In this document: positions 46,633-56,029 of the stretch, one piece after another
Layout of the letters: the number at the start of each line of letters is the position of its first letter
Numbering within the stretch: the first letter of the stretch is position 1
Assembly: GCA_030833205.1 (NCBI GenBank)
Contig: JAURHS010000005.1
Location: forward strand, 1-64,000
Source of the DNA: Prosthecobacter sp.
GTDB taxonomy: Bacteria; Verrucomicrobiota; Verrucomicrobiia; Verrucomicrobiales; Verrucomicrobiaceae
Direction: 5' to 3'
DNA: 64,000 nt
The notes under the pieces: generated by a model
Databases searched by the model: none
Told to the model about the DNA's origin: nothing
Seen by the model: only the letters and a program-made list of their open reading frames with translations
Translations under genes and position numbers: made by a program

Positions 46633-46932
46633 ATGCCCACCTACGATTACCAGTGCGAAACCTGTGGCCACCGCTTTGAGGCCCGCCAGTCCATGAAAGA
46701 CCCACATCTCACCGACTGCCCTCAGGACTCATGCCAGGGCCCGGTCAAGCGCTTGATTGGCGCGGGCTCAGGCTTCATTTTCAAGGGCAACGGGTTTTAC
46801 ATCACCGACTACCGCAGCGAGTCCTACAAGGCCGCCGCCAAGAAGGACGCTGCCGCAGGCTCAGGCAGTGCGCCTGCCTCGAGTCCGCCCCCTAGCTCAG
46901 GCTCGTCGAGTGCTGGCAGCAGCGCGAGCTGA
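46633..46932 (+). CDS. FmdB family zinc ribbon protein
   Basis: MPTYDYQCETCGHRFEARQSMKDPHLTDCPQDSCQGPVKRLIGAGSGFIFKGNGFYITDY. Confidence 0.93.
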   Translation: MPTYDYQCETCGHRFEARQSMKDPHLTDCPQDSCQGPVKRLIGAGSGFIFKGNGFYITDYRSESYKAAAKKDAAAGSGSAPASSPPPSSGSSSAGSSAS

Positions 46933-46976
46933 CAGCCCTGCCTCAATCCACTGCCTGAAGCCGAGGGGTTTTCCTG

Positions 46977-47858
46977 TTGTCAGCGCTGAAGCGCGGACCT
47001 ACCCTCGCGGCGGCGGCAACTTGGTCCGCCAGCAAGGCCTTGACTTCCCCCGCCTCAACTCCAGCACCAGACAGCCGTGAGCCAACTCTCTCGGTGGTCA
47101 TCATCGCGCACAACGAGGAGGGCAACATCGCCGAGTGCCTGCGCAGTGTGGCCTTTGCCGATGAGTGCATCGTGGTGGATCACGCCAGCACGGATCGCAC
47201 GGTGGCAATCGCAACCGCCATGGGTGCCCATGTGCTGCAGACCTCGGACTGGCCTGGGTTTGGTCCGCAAAAAAACCGTGGCCTTGAGCAGGCCAAGGGG
47301 CGCTGGGTGCTCTCGCTGGACGCCGATGAACGCGTCAGCCCTTCCCTTGCCGCTGAGATTCTGAGCGTCATCAGGCCCGATTCTCAAGGCATCTACGCCA
47401 TGCCGCGCAGAACTCAATTCTGCGGACGCTGGATTGACCACTGCGGTTGGACACCGGATTTTGTGGCTCGCCTATTTCCTCGCGGGCTGGCCCGGTTTTC
47501 CGATGCTCTGGTGCATGAGTGCCTCGAATTTGAAGGCCCTTGCGGACGGCTCAAAGCTCCCCTGCTGCACTTCAGCTACCCTCATCCTCAGGCCTATTGG
47601 GACAAGCTGCAGCGCTACAGCGTTGCCTGGGCCGAGCAACGATTCTCCCAGGGCGAGACCAGCTCGATGAGTCGCGCCTGTTTTTCCGGCCTGTTTGCCT
47701 TCCTCAAAAGCTATCTCCTGCGGCTTGGATTCCTCGATGGTGCACTCGGGCTGGCCGTCTGCCTGATGCAGGCGCAGGCGGCCTTCGGGAAACACTTCCA
47801 CCTCTACTGCCTTCACTTGCCCCAGACCTCGGAGCAAGCTCCTGGCCCGCACTCCTGA
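46977..47858 (+). CDS. Glycosyltransferase family 2 (WaaE/KdtX-like)
   Basis: LSVVIIAHNEEGNIAECLRSVAFADECIVVDHASTDRT, LSLDADERVS, GRWIDHCGWTPDFVARLFPRG. Listed start is TTG; true start uncertain. Confidence 0.83.
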   Translation: MSALKRGPTLAAAATWSASKALTSPASTPAPDSREPTLSVVIIAHNEEGNIAECLRSVAFADECIVVDHASTDRTVAIATAMGAHVLQTSDWPGFGPQKNRGLEQAKGRWVLSLDADERVSPSLAAEILSVIRPDSQGIYAMPRRTQFCGRWIDHCGWTPDFVARLFPRGLARFSDALVHECLEFEGPCGRLKAPLLHFSYPHPQAYWDKLQRYSVAWAEQRFSQGETSSMSRACFSGLFAFLKSYLLRLGFLDGALGLAVCLMQAQAAFGKHFHLYCLHLPQTSEQAPGPHS

Positions 47859-47859
47859 A

Positions 47860-49620
47860 ATGGCTCCGGATGATTCAGCCCCGCAGATGCTGTCATGGCT
47901 AGCGCCGCTTGCGCTGCTGCTGCTTGCAACGGTGACAGGGCGAAGCGCACCACCAGCCACCCCGACGAACTCCGACCGCAGACGCGCCATCGCTTCATTC
48001 GGTCTGGCCACGATGATGGCGTCGCTACTGCCGTTCTTGCTGCAGCAAATCAGTTGGGTTCAACAGGCATTGCCGCAGGCCCTCACTGGGAAGGCGGTGG
48101 CCATGGCCCAGCTTTGCCTTCTCCTGACGCTGCTGCTGACCTGCGGCGCACTGCGGCTTGTGGTTGACGGCATCGGGCTCTGGCGTGGCCTTGCCATGTC
48201 CCCCACAAAGCACGCGGCCCAAGCCTGCTCCCTGTTTGAGTTCTGGCAGCGCCTTCTGCCTGCGATGATGCAACCGGGCCGCGCCAATTTCATTCAAGCC
48301 ATGCCGGCAATGGCCCTGATTGCCGCCGCGGCGGCACTCTGGAAAGGAAGCCTGATTTCCAGCGCCGTGTGGATCACGCTGCAATGTCTGGCCCTGAGCC
48401 TTGAGCAAGCCTTGCAGCGAAGATCGCGCCACAATGTCCACCCCTTCCTGCGGTGGCTTTTGACCATGCTTTGGTTGGGCCTATGCAGCCTGCTTTGGAT
48501 CGCGCCGGACACCCAAACTGCCTGGAACACGCTCGGCCTCCTGGCCACAGAGACGCCGATCAACAACTTCAATCTCCTGCTCAACAAACGCCTCACGCTA
48601 CAGGTTCATCAAATCCAGCTCATCGCCGCGCTGATCCTCGCTGCCAGCCAAGGACCGTTGCAGCGGATTCTGATCCTTGGCGCCACCCCCAAGGGCCACA
48701 CCTGCCTCTGGCTGGGCAGCCTGTGCATGCTCATCGCCTCGCGCGACCTGCTGCCATGGCCGGCGGCGGTGAAACAGGCCATTCAACAGCCTCTCTGTTC
48801 CTGGCTGGAGCACGGCAACAGCGCGGTTCACCAAGGCTATGAGGGGTGGCTATTCGACCAGCGCGAATGGGATCGCCGCACCCTCAGACGGCAGGAACCC
48901 GGGCTGCTTGAGGGATGCATTGAGCTCAGCAAGCAACTCAAAGCCAAAGGGGCTGAGCTCGTCATCGTTGCTGCTCCCGCCAAACTTGCCATGGTTCCCG
49001 AAATGGCATTGCGAGCCCAGTACCCGGGGCCCGTGCAACCCCCGGATTGGGCGCAGACCCTTGAGCGCTTGGAACAGGCCAAAGTCCGTCTGCTGGACCC
49101 AGCTCCCGCGCTTTGGAACCGCATTGAGTTTGAGCCCTCGCATTATGCCAGCGCGAGCCATTGGACCTTTGAAAGCATGAAGGCCGTGGCCTCCGCGTTG
49201 GCACGCGACCTTCGGGCACGAAGGCCTGATCTGGTCTCGCAAGAGACACCTGCCATTCAGGCGAGCATCGCCGAGCACAACGGACCCGGCGACCTCGCCA
49301 GTCTGCTGCTTCCCCTGAGCCCCCTCGCCTGCTTTGACGCGGAACAGGAGGAGGTGCTCACCATTGACGGCTTGCCCGATGATCCTGCTGCTGCCATCGC
49401 GGTGGCCAGCGGAGCGCTGGGCCAATGGTTTGGATCCCAACAACCGCTCTTTGACAGCGCCCCAGCCGCCACCGCTGGAAGCGGCGACTTTGCCACCCAA
49501 GTCTCTGCGCTGGTCGGCAAGCCTGTCCACCGCCTTGAGGCTCTACCCATCAACGCTCTGGCTCAACGCCTCGGCAAATCCCGTTTGCTAATTCTCCTGC
49601 TGCCTGCCGACGAACTCTAG
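47860..49620 (+). CDS. Divergent MBOAT (AlgI-like, partial) fused to AlgJ/AlgX-like SGNH-type domain
   Basis: N-terminal half multi-TM with VDGIGLWRGLAMSPTKHAAQACSLFEFWQRL..AALWKGSLISSAVWITLQCLALSLEQAL..FLRWLLTMLWLGLCSLLWIAPDTQTAWNTLGLL, colinear with AlgI-type MBOATs; C-terminal YEGWLFDQREW..LKAKGAELVIVAAPAKLAMVPE..YASASHWTFESMKAVASAL, colinear with AlgJ/X. Confidence 0.6.
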   Translation: MAPDDSAPQMLSWLAPLALLLLATVTGRSAPPATPTNSDRRRAIASFGLATMMASLLPFLLQQISWVQQALPQALTGKAVAMAQLCLLLTLLLTCGALRLVVDGIGLWRGLAMSPTKHAAQACSLFEFWQRLLPAMMQPGRANFIQAMPAMALIAAAAALWKGSLISSAVWITLQCLALSLEQALQRRSRHNVHPFLRWLLTMLWLGLCSLLWIAPDTQTAWNTLGLLATETPINNFNLLLNKRLTLQVHQIQLIAALILAASQGPLQRILILGATPKGHTCLWLGSLCMLIASRDLLPWPAAVKQAIQQPLCSWLEHGNSAVHQGYEGWLFDQREWDRRTLRRQEPGLLEGCIELSKQLKAKGAELVIVAAPAKLAMVPEMALRAQYPGPVQPPDWAQTLERLEQAKVRLLDPAPALWNRIEFEPSHYASASHWTFESMKAVASALARDLRARRPDLVSQETPAIQASIAEHNGPGDLASLLLPLSPLACFDAEQEEVLTIDGLPDDPAAAIAVASGALGQWFGSQQPLFDSAPAATAGSGDFATQVSALVGKPVHRLEALPINALAQRLGKSRLLILLLPADEL

Positions 49621-49640
49621 GGGACGAAGCGGGCTTTCGC

Positions 49641-49673
49641 GATTTCAGCGCGATTTCAGCGCGGTTTCAGCGC
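49641..49673. repeat. Three tandem 11-bp repeats GATTTCAGCGC/GATTTCAGCGC/GGTTTCAGCGC
   Basis: Read directly; overlaps the stop codon of the minus-strand gene ending at 49667. Confidence 0.9.
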
Positions 49674-50470
49674 TTGGATTCCGCATCGAGAATGCGGCGA
49701 TCCACCCAGCCGCGGTTCGGAATGTAAAGCCTGCCCAAAGATTCTCGGGTGGCGCCATGCGGCAGGACACTGCCTGCCGCAGGAAGGGACTTGGAAGCAG
49801 GGCGGGGCGAATCTTCATTGCTGGCTCTACCCACGCCGCTGGAGATCCCGGCATTGACGAGGCGATCACTTGTTGAGGTGGCAGAGGGCCGAGAAGCCCC
49901 GAAAGAACCCAATGAAGCAGCACCAGCCGACGACGAAGGTGAGCCCGTTGAGCCGCTCACCGTTGCTCCTGGATGCAACTGGTAAAGCAACATTTCAGTG
50001 ATGCTCTCAGGCAGGTCCTCAACGGTGGTTTTCATGATGCCGCCGTCATGGCTGAGCACCACCTCAAAGTCATTGATGGACTGGACCTTGACGCGACGCA
50101 GGCGCATGCCGTTTTTAAGAACGAGTTCCAGGATCTCCCTGCCCACGAGACGCTCCCTTGCCTTGGCGATCGCGGAGCGGAAGGAGAAACCAATGTTGCG
50201 GCTGGCGTCGCGCAGAGTCTCGATTTCATCCCTGAGACGACGGTTGACTGCCTCTTGTTGACTCAACTCAGACAGCAACGAAGCGACCTCCCGACGCATG
50301 GTGATCTGGCTTTTGATTTGATCGGCATCACCGACGATGGCATTGGCATCTGCCCTCGCCTGCAACAGCTCATGGTTGAGTTCGTCCAGTGACATGGTGT
50401 GAAACCAAAAAGCCAATGCTGCAATGACCAAGGCCATGCAGATTCCGTAAACAACAATCTTGGAGTCCAT
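49667..50470 (-). CDS. Hypothetical protein, N-terminal TM and coiled coil
   Basis: MDSKIVVYGICMALVIAALAFWFHT followed by heptad-like ELNHELLQARADANAIVGDADQIKSQ..ELSQQEAVNRRLRDEIETLRDA. Confidence 0.7.
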   Translation of the reverse strand: MDSKIVVYGICMALVIAALAFWFHTMSLDELNHELLQARADANAIVGDADQIKSQITMRREVASLLSELSQQEAVNRRLRDEIETLRDASRNIGFSFRSAIAKARERLVGREILELVLKNGMRLRRVKVQSINDFEVVLSHDGGIMKTTVEDLPESITEMLLYQLHPGATVSGSTGSPSSSAGAASLGSFGASRPSATSTSDRLVNAGISSGVGRASNEDSPRPASKSLPAAGSVLPHGATRESLGRLYIPNRGWVDRRILDAESKR

Positions 50471-50502
50471 GGTGATGGGGTGAGGGCTTGGAGGTTGGGG
50501 GC

Positions 50503-50853
50503 TTATTCGAGGTAACGCCTGCGGTAGGCGCTCAACTGAGACTTGGAGCGCTCGAACTGAATGATCTCAGCGGCCTTGGAGGCCTCCAGGTTTTTGGTCT
50601 CAACCTTGAGCTGTTCGATCTTGGCACGCAGGATTTGAAGCTGCTCGGCTTTGGGGTTCTGGTATTCCCCGAGATTGCCAACCGCAGCGGACTGGGCGTT
50701 GAGTTCCCGAACTTGATTTCGGTGCTCTTCCAGCGAGGCGTTGATTTGGTTGATCTCTGCCTGCATGACCGCCTTTTCACCGCATGAGGTAACCATGGCT
50801 AAGGAAATAAAAATGAGAATTTTGAGGCAATTTTTAGGGCTCCAAGCAAACAT
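50503..50853 (-). CDS. Putative lipoprotein with coiled coil
   Basis: MFAWSPKNCLKILIFISLAMVTSCGEK (lipobox VTSC) followed by coiled-coil sequence. ATG at 50853 preferred. Confidence 0.65.
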   Translation of the reverse strand: MFAWSPKNCLKILIFISLAMVTSCGEKAVMQAEINQINASLEEHRNQVRELNAQSAAVGNLGEYQNPKAEQLQILRAKIEQLKVETKNLEASKAAEIIQFERSKSQLSAYRRRYLE

Positions 50854-51011
50854 CAATTCACTCAATAGGTTAACCTGTCATGAGTTCAATCGAAAACTTT
50901 CTTCGCGGCCCCTCTTTTGTCTCTGCGCCGAACGCTTCCGTTTCCCGATTTTCCAACAATGACCGAAACTTGTTCCCCTCGCCCTCGTTTCATCGCCGTT
51001 CGCTGACCTCC

Positions 51012-53132
51012 ATGCACTCCTCATTTCTTACCCGCCTGCTTGTTGCCCTTCCTGCCCTTGCACTGGCGGCGCTGGCCACGGCGGTGCCCCTGGACCAGCC
51101 TGTGATTGCTCCCTCGGGAGTCCTGCGGCTTTGGACCGACACCACGGGGCGTCAGGTTGAGGCCACCTTCCGTGGCATTGAAAACGGCGAAATTTACCTG
51201 CAAACCCGCAATGGCTTTGTCTACCGCCTTCCCCTCTCACGACTCAGCCCCGAAGACCAGAAGATGGCGGCCCAGCTCAAACCCGAGGGCCTGGGCATCC
51301 CGCGCGATCCCAGCCTGGCCCAAGCCGCTGCCGTGATTGACAAGGGCGTGCTGCTTGGCCTGGAAAAGGCCAAACAACAGCCCAACCCCCTGGCCAGCGA
51401 CGAGCAGTTCATTCGCCGCGTTTACCTCGATCTCAATGGCCGCATTCCTACCCGCGAGGAAACCATTGCCTTCCTGGAGGACAAAAGCGATTCCAAGCGA
51501 GCCAAGGTCATTGACAAGTTGATCCAAAGCGAAGGCTTCAGCTCGCACCTGTTCAATTATTTCAGCGACATGCTGCGCCTGGCTCACGATGCCCAAAAGG
51601 CAAAATTCTACACCTATGAGGAGTGGTTCAAGAATCAACTCGCGGCCAATCGCCCTTACAACGAAATCGTGCGCGAACTGCTCAGCGCGGATGGAAAATT
51701 GTTGGAGAACGGTGCCACTGGCTACCTGCTGCGTGACCGCGGCATGCGACTGGACAACCTCAGCCTGACCCTGAGCAGCTTCCTTGGGGCCAATGTGGCC
51801 TGCGCGCAATGCCACGACCATCCGTTTGCCGACTGGACCCAAAAGCAATTCTTCCAGATGGCTGCCTTCTTTGGTGCCTCAGAGGTGGGGGTCAAGGCCC
51901 GCACCCCTGCCCTGCGTGGCCTGCGCGAGGAATTGGGCAACGCGGCCTTCCAGCAGGCGCGGCGCCTCATGGATGTCAACTCCCTGCTCATCCGCGATGG
52001 CAGTGCCAATGACCTGACGCTACCCAATGACTACAAATACAAGGATGGCAAGCCTGGTGACCCCGTGGCTCCTGCCTTGGTGACCTGGGGCCCCAACGAC
52101 CACCGTCTGCGCTGCTATCAGGATGCCGAAGCCGGGCTGAAAAAACTCGGCAAGGACGAGGGCGCGCTACGCGACATCTTCGCGCGCTGGATGACCAGCC
52201 CGGACAATCCTCGCTTTGCGATGACCATCGCCAACCGCCTTTGGAAGTTGGTCTTCGGTGTCGGCCTCAAGGAACCAGTCACTGACCTTGACGACCCCAA
52301 CGCCGCCAGCAACCCGGCCCTGTTGCACCACCTGGGCAATGAAATGGTGCGTCTGAAGTTTGATCTGCGCGCCTTCATGCGTCTGCTCTGCAATACCCAG
52401 ACTTATCAGCGCGAGGCGGTGACCCGCGAACTGGAACTGGGCGAGGCTTTCCTTTTCCCTGGACCCATTCTGCGCCGCATGACCGCGGAGCAGGCCTGGG
52501 ACAGCTGCGTGACTCTGGCCATTGGCGAGAAGATCGATGCGTTCAAGGCCAAGCGCGGCGAGGCCTACGCACAAGTCATGAACATGAATGTCGCGGAGGC
52601 CGATGTGGAGGCCATCAAGGAGAAACTCACTGCCATGCAGTCGCTGCGCAAAAAGGGCATGCTCGAAACCAAGGGCAAGGCCAAGGCCAAGGCCAAGAGA
52701 AAGGCGGCGCCAACCATGGCTGAGGACGAGACGGATGCGCAGTCACCGGAAACCCTCGATGGTCTGGTCCTGGCCCGAGCCAGCGAGTTGCGCCAACCCG
52801 AACGCGACAATCATTTCCTGCGCATGTTTGGCCAGAGTGACCGTCAGATTTGCGACAGCAATTCCCTGGAGGGCAGCGTGCCACAGGTGCTCATGCTGAT
52901 GAATGGGGAAGCACAGTCGGTGCTGGGAAGCTCCAGCGCTCGCGTCACCGCCACCGCCATGGGCATGACCAAGCCTGAGGAAAAAGTGGAGGCCCTCTAC
53001 CTGAGCTTCTTCAGCCGCCGCCCTTCCGCGGGAGAGCTTGGTGAGGCTGTGGCAGCGCTCAACGGCGGCCTGCAATCTGCAGACCTGGCCTGGGTGCTCT
53101 TCAACGCCCGCGAATTTGTGTTTGTGCAGTAA
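51012..53132 (+). CDS. DUF1549/DUF1553 protein with N-terminal SHD1-like domain
   Basis: LWTDTTGRQVEATFRGIENGEIYLQTRNGFVYRLPLSRLSPEDQKM; FIRRVYLDLNGRIPT; VACAQCHDHPF; MTIANRLWKLVFG. ATG at 51012 precedes a signal peptide. Confidence 0.87.
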   Translation: MHSSFLTRLLVALPALALAALATAVPLDQPVIAPSGVLRLWTDTTGRQVEATFRGIENGEIYLQTRNGFVYRLPLSRLSPEDQKMAAQLKPEGLGIPRDPSLAQAAAVIDKGVLLGLEKAKQQPNPLASDEQFIRRVYLDLNGRIPTREETIAFLEDKSDSKRAKVIDKLIQSEGFSSHLFNYFSDMLRLAHDAQKAKFYTYEEWFKNQLAANRPYNEIVRELLSADGKLLENGATGYLLRDRGMRLDNLSLTLSSFLGANVACAQCHDHPFADWTQKQFFQMAAFFGASEVGVKARTPALRGLREELGNAAFQQARRLMDVNSLLIRDGSANDLTLPNDYKYKDGKPGDPVAPALVTWGPNDHRLRCYQDAEAGLKKLGKDEGALRDIFARWMTSPDNPRFAMTIANRLWKLVFGVGLKEPVTDLDDPNAASNPALLHHLGNEMVRLKFDLRAFMRLLCNTQTYQREAVTRELELGEAFLFPGPILRRMTAEQAWDSCVTLAIGEKIDAFKAKRGEAYAQVMNMNVAEADVEAIKEKLTAMQSLRKKGMLETKGKAKAKAKRKAAPTMAEDETDAQSPETLDGLVLARASELRQPERDNHFLRMFGQSDRQICDSNSLEGSVPQVLMLMNGEAQSVLGSSSARVTATAMGMTKPEEKVEALYLSFFSRRPSAGELGEAVAALNGGLQSADLAWVLFNAREFVFVQ

Positions 53133-53154
53133 GTCTCCATCCCCACAAGATCCC

Positions 53155-54441
53155 ATGAATCAACCCTTCAACAGTCTCAATCCCGTGGGGCGCCGCCTCT
53201 TTGCTGAGCGCCTGGCGCAAAGCGTGCTGGGCGTCAGCCTACTGCCTCACCTCAGCGCATTGGCCCAGGAGGCGCCAGCCCCCGCTGCCAAGGCGCCTGG
53301 CTTTGGCAAGGCCAAGGCGGTGATCTGGCTTCAGATGACCGGAGGCATGTCTCACATTGACACCCTCGACCCCAAGCGTGGCGAGAGCAAGGGTGCGCGC
53401 GATCCCATCGCCACCAAGGCCGGTTACGAACTTGGCGGCTATCTGCCCAAGCTGGCCGCATCGCACAGCGAAAAGATGGCCATTATTCGCAGCATGAGCT
53501 CCAAGACCGGGGTGCATGCCTCGGGTCAGTACCTCATGCGCACCGGCTATGAGCAGCGCGGGACGATTCAACACCCAAGTCTCGGTGCATGGGCGCAGGA
53601 ATTGCTGGGCAAGAGCCACAAAACGCTACCCTCCTCGGTTTGCGTCAACCGCAATCCTGATCACGGCAACGGCTTTTTCAGCGCGGCGTACAGCCCGCTG
53701 CCCATTCACGACCCCGATGCGGGCCTGCAATACTCCACCTTCGCAGCGAGCTCCGAGGTCATGGACAAGCGGCTCGCCCTTCTCAACAAAATAGATGGTG
53801 GCTTCCGCGCCAAGTTCAAGGACAGCAACCTGAAGGCCTACAGCGATTTCTACGACGACACCCTCAAACTTCTCTCCAGCGAAGACCTGGCAGCCTTCAA
53901 ACTCACCGACGAACAAGACGAGCAACGCGAAGCCTACGGCCGCAACAAGTTCGGGCAGGGCTGCATGCTGGCGCGGCGATTGGTGGAGCGCGGCGTGCGC
54001 TTCGTGGAAGTCACCCAGGGTGGATGGGACATGCACAACGACATTGACGATGAGATGCAGGAAAATGGCGGCATCATTGATGTGGCGATCTCCGCCCTGC
54101 TGGAAGATCTTCACAACCGTGGCCTTCTTCAGAGCACCATGATTGTGCTGTGTTCGGAGTTTGGCCGTGGCCCGCGCATCAACAGCCGCAGTGGGCGCGA
54201 TCATCACCCCAAAGTATTCTCCACCATGCTGGCCGGCGCCGGTGTGCGCGGCGGCACCATTTACGGCAGCAGCGACAAGGACGGCAACAGTGTCGCCGAC
54301 AAGCAGTCCACCATTCAGGATTTCCACAGCACCGTTGGCCACGCCATGGGCATGGATGTGGACCATGTGACCATGTCCCCGAGCAACCGCCCCTTCACAG
54401 TTGGCGACAAGGGCAAGGTCATCGCCGATGTGCTGGCATGA
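53155..54441 (+). CDS. DUF1501 domain-containing protein
   Basis: VIWLQMTGGMSHIDTLDPKRGESKG; IVLCSEFGRGPRINSRSGRDHHP. Confidence 0.88.
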   Translation: MNQPFNSLNPVGRRLFAERLAQSVLGVSLLPHLSALAQEAPAPAAKAPGFGKAKAVIWLQMTGGMSHIDTLDPKRGESKGARDPIATKAGYELGGYLPKLAASHSEKMAIIRSMSSKTGVHASGQYLMRTGYEQRGTIQHPSLGAWAQELLGKSHKTLPSSVCVNRNPDHGNGFFSAAYSPLPIHDPDAGLQYSTFAASSEVMDKRLALLNKIDGGFRAKFKDSNLKAYSDFYDDTLKLLSSEDLAAFKLTDEQDEQREAYGRNKFGQGCMLARRLVERGVRFVEVTQGGWDMHNDIDDEMQENGGIIDVAISALLEDLHNRGLLQSTMIVLCSEFGRGPRINSRSGRDHHPKVFSTMLAGAGVRGGTIYGSSDKDGNSVADKQSTIQDFHSTVGHAMGMDVDHVTMSPSNRPFTVGDKGKVIADVLA

Positions 54442-55301
54442 CCCGCGCCAACGCCACAAGATTCCTCGTCCTTGCCCTCTGCCTCAGCGGCGGGGGTGGG
54501 GCCTGTGCCTTGGAAACCAGCGGGGCCAGTCGTCTGTTCCCAGGCGATGGGCCCGTGGTGATTTGTGCGCCACACGGGGGCAGGCTCAAGCCCTCTGAAG
54601 TTGCCGATCGACGCCAAGGCGTGCTCGGCGAGGACGCCAACACCGCTGATCTGGGCCTGCGCCTGCAGCAGGCAATCGCGGCCCGAAGTGGCCTCAAGCC
54701 CGCGCTGCTGACCTGCCTCTGGCACCGCAGCAAGGTGGACATGAACCGCGAGGAGCAGGAGGCGGCCCAGGGCGATCCCCTGGCCATTGCCGCCTGGAGG
54801 CACTATCATCAACTCGCCGACCAAAGTGTCAGGGCTGCGGTGGCCAGACACGGTCGGATTCTGCTGATTGATCTCCACGGACAAAGCCATCCACAAAATC
54901 GGGTGGAGCTTGGCTATCTCCACGATGCGGCGGATTATGCGCAAGCGTCACGGCTGAAGATCACTGATGGCAGTGCGGCGCTGCTCGCCTCGCTGCACCA
55001 GGATTTGGACTACCCCGCCTTTCTGCGCGGGCCTCAGAGCCTTGGCGCACTGCTGGAGCGCGCGGGCTTTCCGGCCACGCCCAGCCCCCGCGAGCCCATT
55101 CCCTCCGAACCCTACTTTCGAGGGGGTTACACCCTGCGCAGGTTGACTTCGGGCAATCCCGGCGTTGTCGGGGTTCAGATTGAGGCCAATCGCAACCGAC
55201 TGCGGGACAGCGCCGAGGGGCGTCAACGCTTTGCCGAGGCCTTGGCCGAGGCGATGCTCGACTACTTGCCGCGCTGGTTGCTGCTCAAGCCTGGCTCCTG
55301 A
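54438..55301 (+). CDS. N-formylglutamate amidohydrolase-like protein
   Basis: ATGA overlap with upstream gene; VVICAPHGGRLKPSEVADR, DMNREEQEA, LLIDLHGQSH, VQIEANRNRLRD. Confidence 0.75.
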   Translation: MTRANATRFLVLALCLSGGGGACALETSGASRLFPGDGPVVICAPHGGRLKPSEVADRRQGVLGEDANTADLGLRLQQAIAARSGLKPALLTCLWHRSKVDMNREEQEAAQGDPLAIAAWRHYHQLADQSVRAAVARHGRILLIDLHGQSHPQNRVELGYLHDAADYAQASRLKITDGSAALLASLHQDLDYPAFLRGPQSLGALLERAGFPATPSPREPIPSEPYFRGGYTLRRLTSGNPGVVGVQIEANRNRLRDSAEGRQRFAEALAEAMLDYLPRWLLLKPGS

Positions 55302-55932
55302 GCCCAGGCAGCGATTCCTGCAGGTAAGGATTGACCTGCCATTCCCTCTTCAGAGTTGTCTGCGGCCCGTGACCAGGCAGGACGCGCGTTGCCTCAGGCA
55401 GTGGACGCAACTCGCGCAGGATTCCTTCAAGCAACTGCGTCATGGAGCCTCCAGGCAGATCGGTGCGTCCCACCGAGCCGGCAAAGAGCACATCCCCCCC
55501 AAAAAGAATCTCCCTGGCCGCCCAGTGAAAGGCGAGACTATCGGGACTATGGCCAGGGAGATGAAGGCATTGCAACCGCTCGCCACAGAGCTGCAAAGTC
55601 TCCCCCGCCTTGAGCAGGCGCGACACTTGAAAGGCAGGAATGGAGAGCTCGACACCCGCCGACGCCGCGTACAACAGTTCCAGGGTCAAGGCCTTCGAGT
55701 GCTGGGCAAAACCCAGAATCGGACAGCCGTACTCAGCAGCAACCTCTGCCGCGTCACCGACATGGTCGAAATGCTGATGGGTCAGTAGCAGGGCCTCAAT
55801 CTTGGCGCCTTGGCCGCGCAACCACTGCGCCATGCCCTCTGGGGCATCCACCACGAACTGGCCCTGCGCCGCACGGACCCAATATCCATGGGTCTGGGCT
55901 GGCCCCCCCGTGAAAAAAGTAAAATCTGCCAT
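55285..55932 (-). CDS. MBL-fold metallo-hydrolase (glyoxalase II-like)
   Basis: LLTHQHFDHVGDAAEVA, HLPGHSPDSLAFH, LFGGDVLFAGSVGRTDLPGG, VLPGHGPQTT. Internal Met start MADFTFF chosen. Confidence 0.88.
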   Translation of the reverse strand: MADFTFFTGGPAQTHGYWVRAAQGQFVVDAPEGMAQWLRGQGAKIEALLLTHQHFDHVGDAAEVAAEYGCPILGFAQHSKALTLELLYAASAGVELSIPAFQVSRLLKAGETLQLCGERLQCLHLPGHSPDSLAFHWAAREILFGGDVLFAGSVGRTDLPGGSMTQLLEGILRELRPLPEATRVLPGHGPQTTLKREWQVNPYLQESLPGLRSQA

Positions 55933-56029
55933 GCCCTTGCCAACGCCGAAAGCGTTGGACATTTCAAGCCTCAAACCGCACAATCCCGAGTTTGCGACAG
56001 TTTTGAGTCTTCATCCCCCCTCTGACGCC

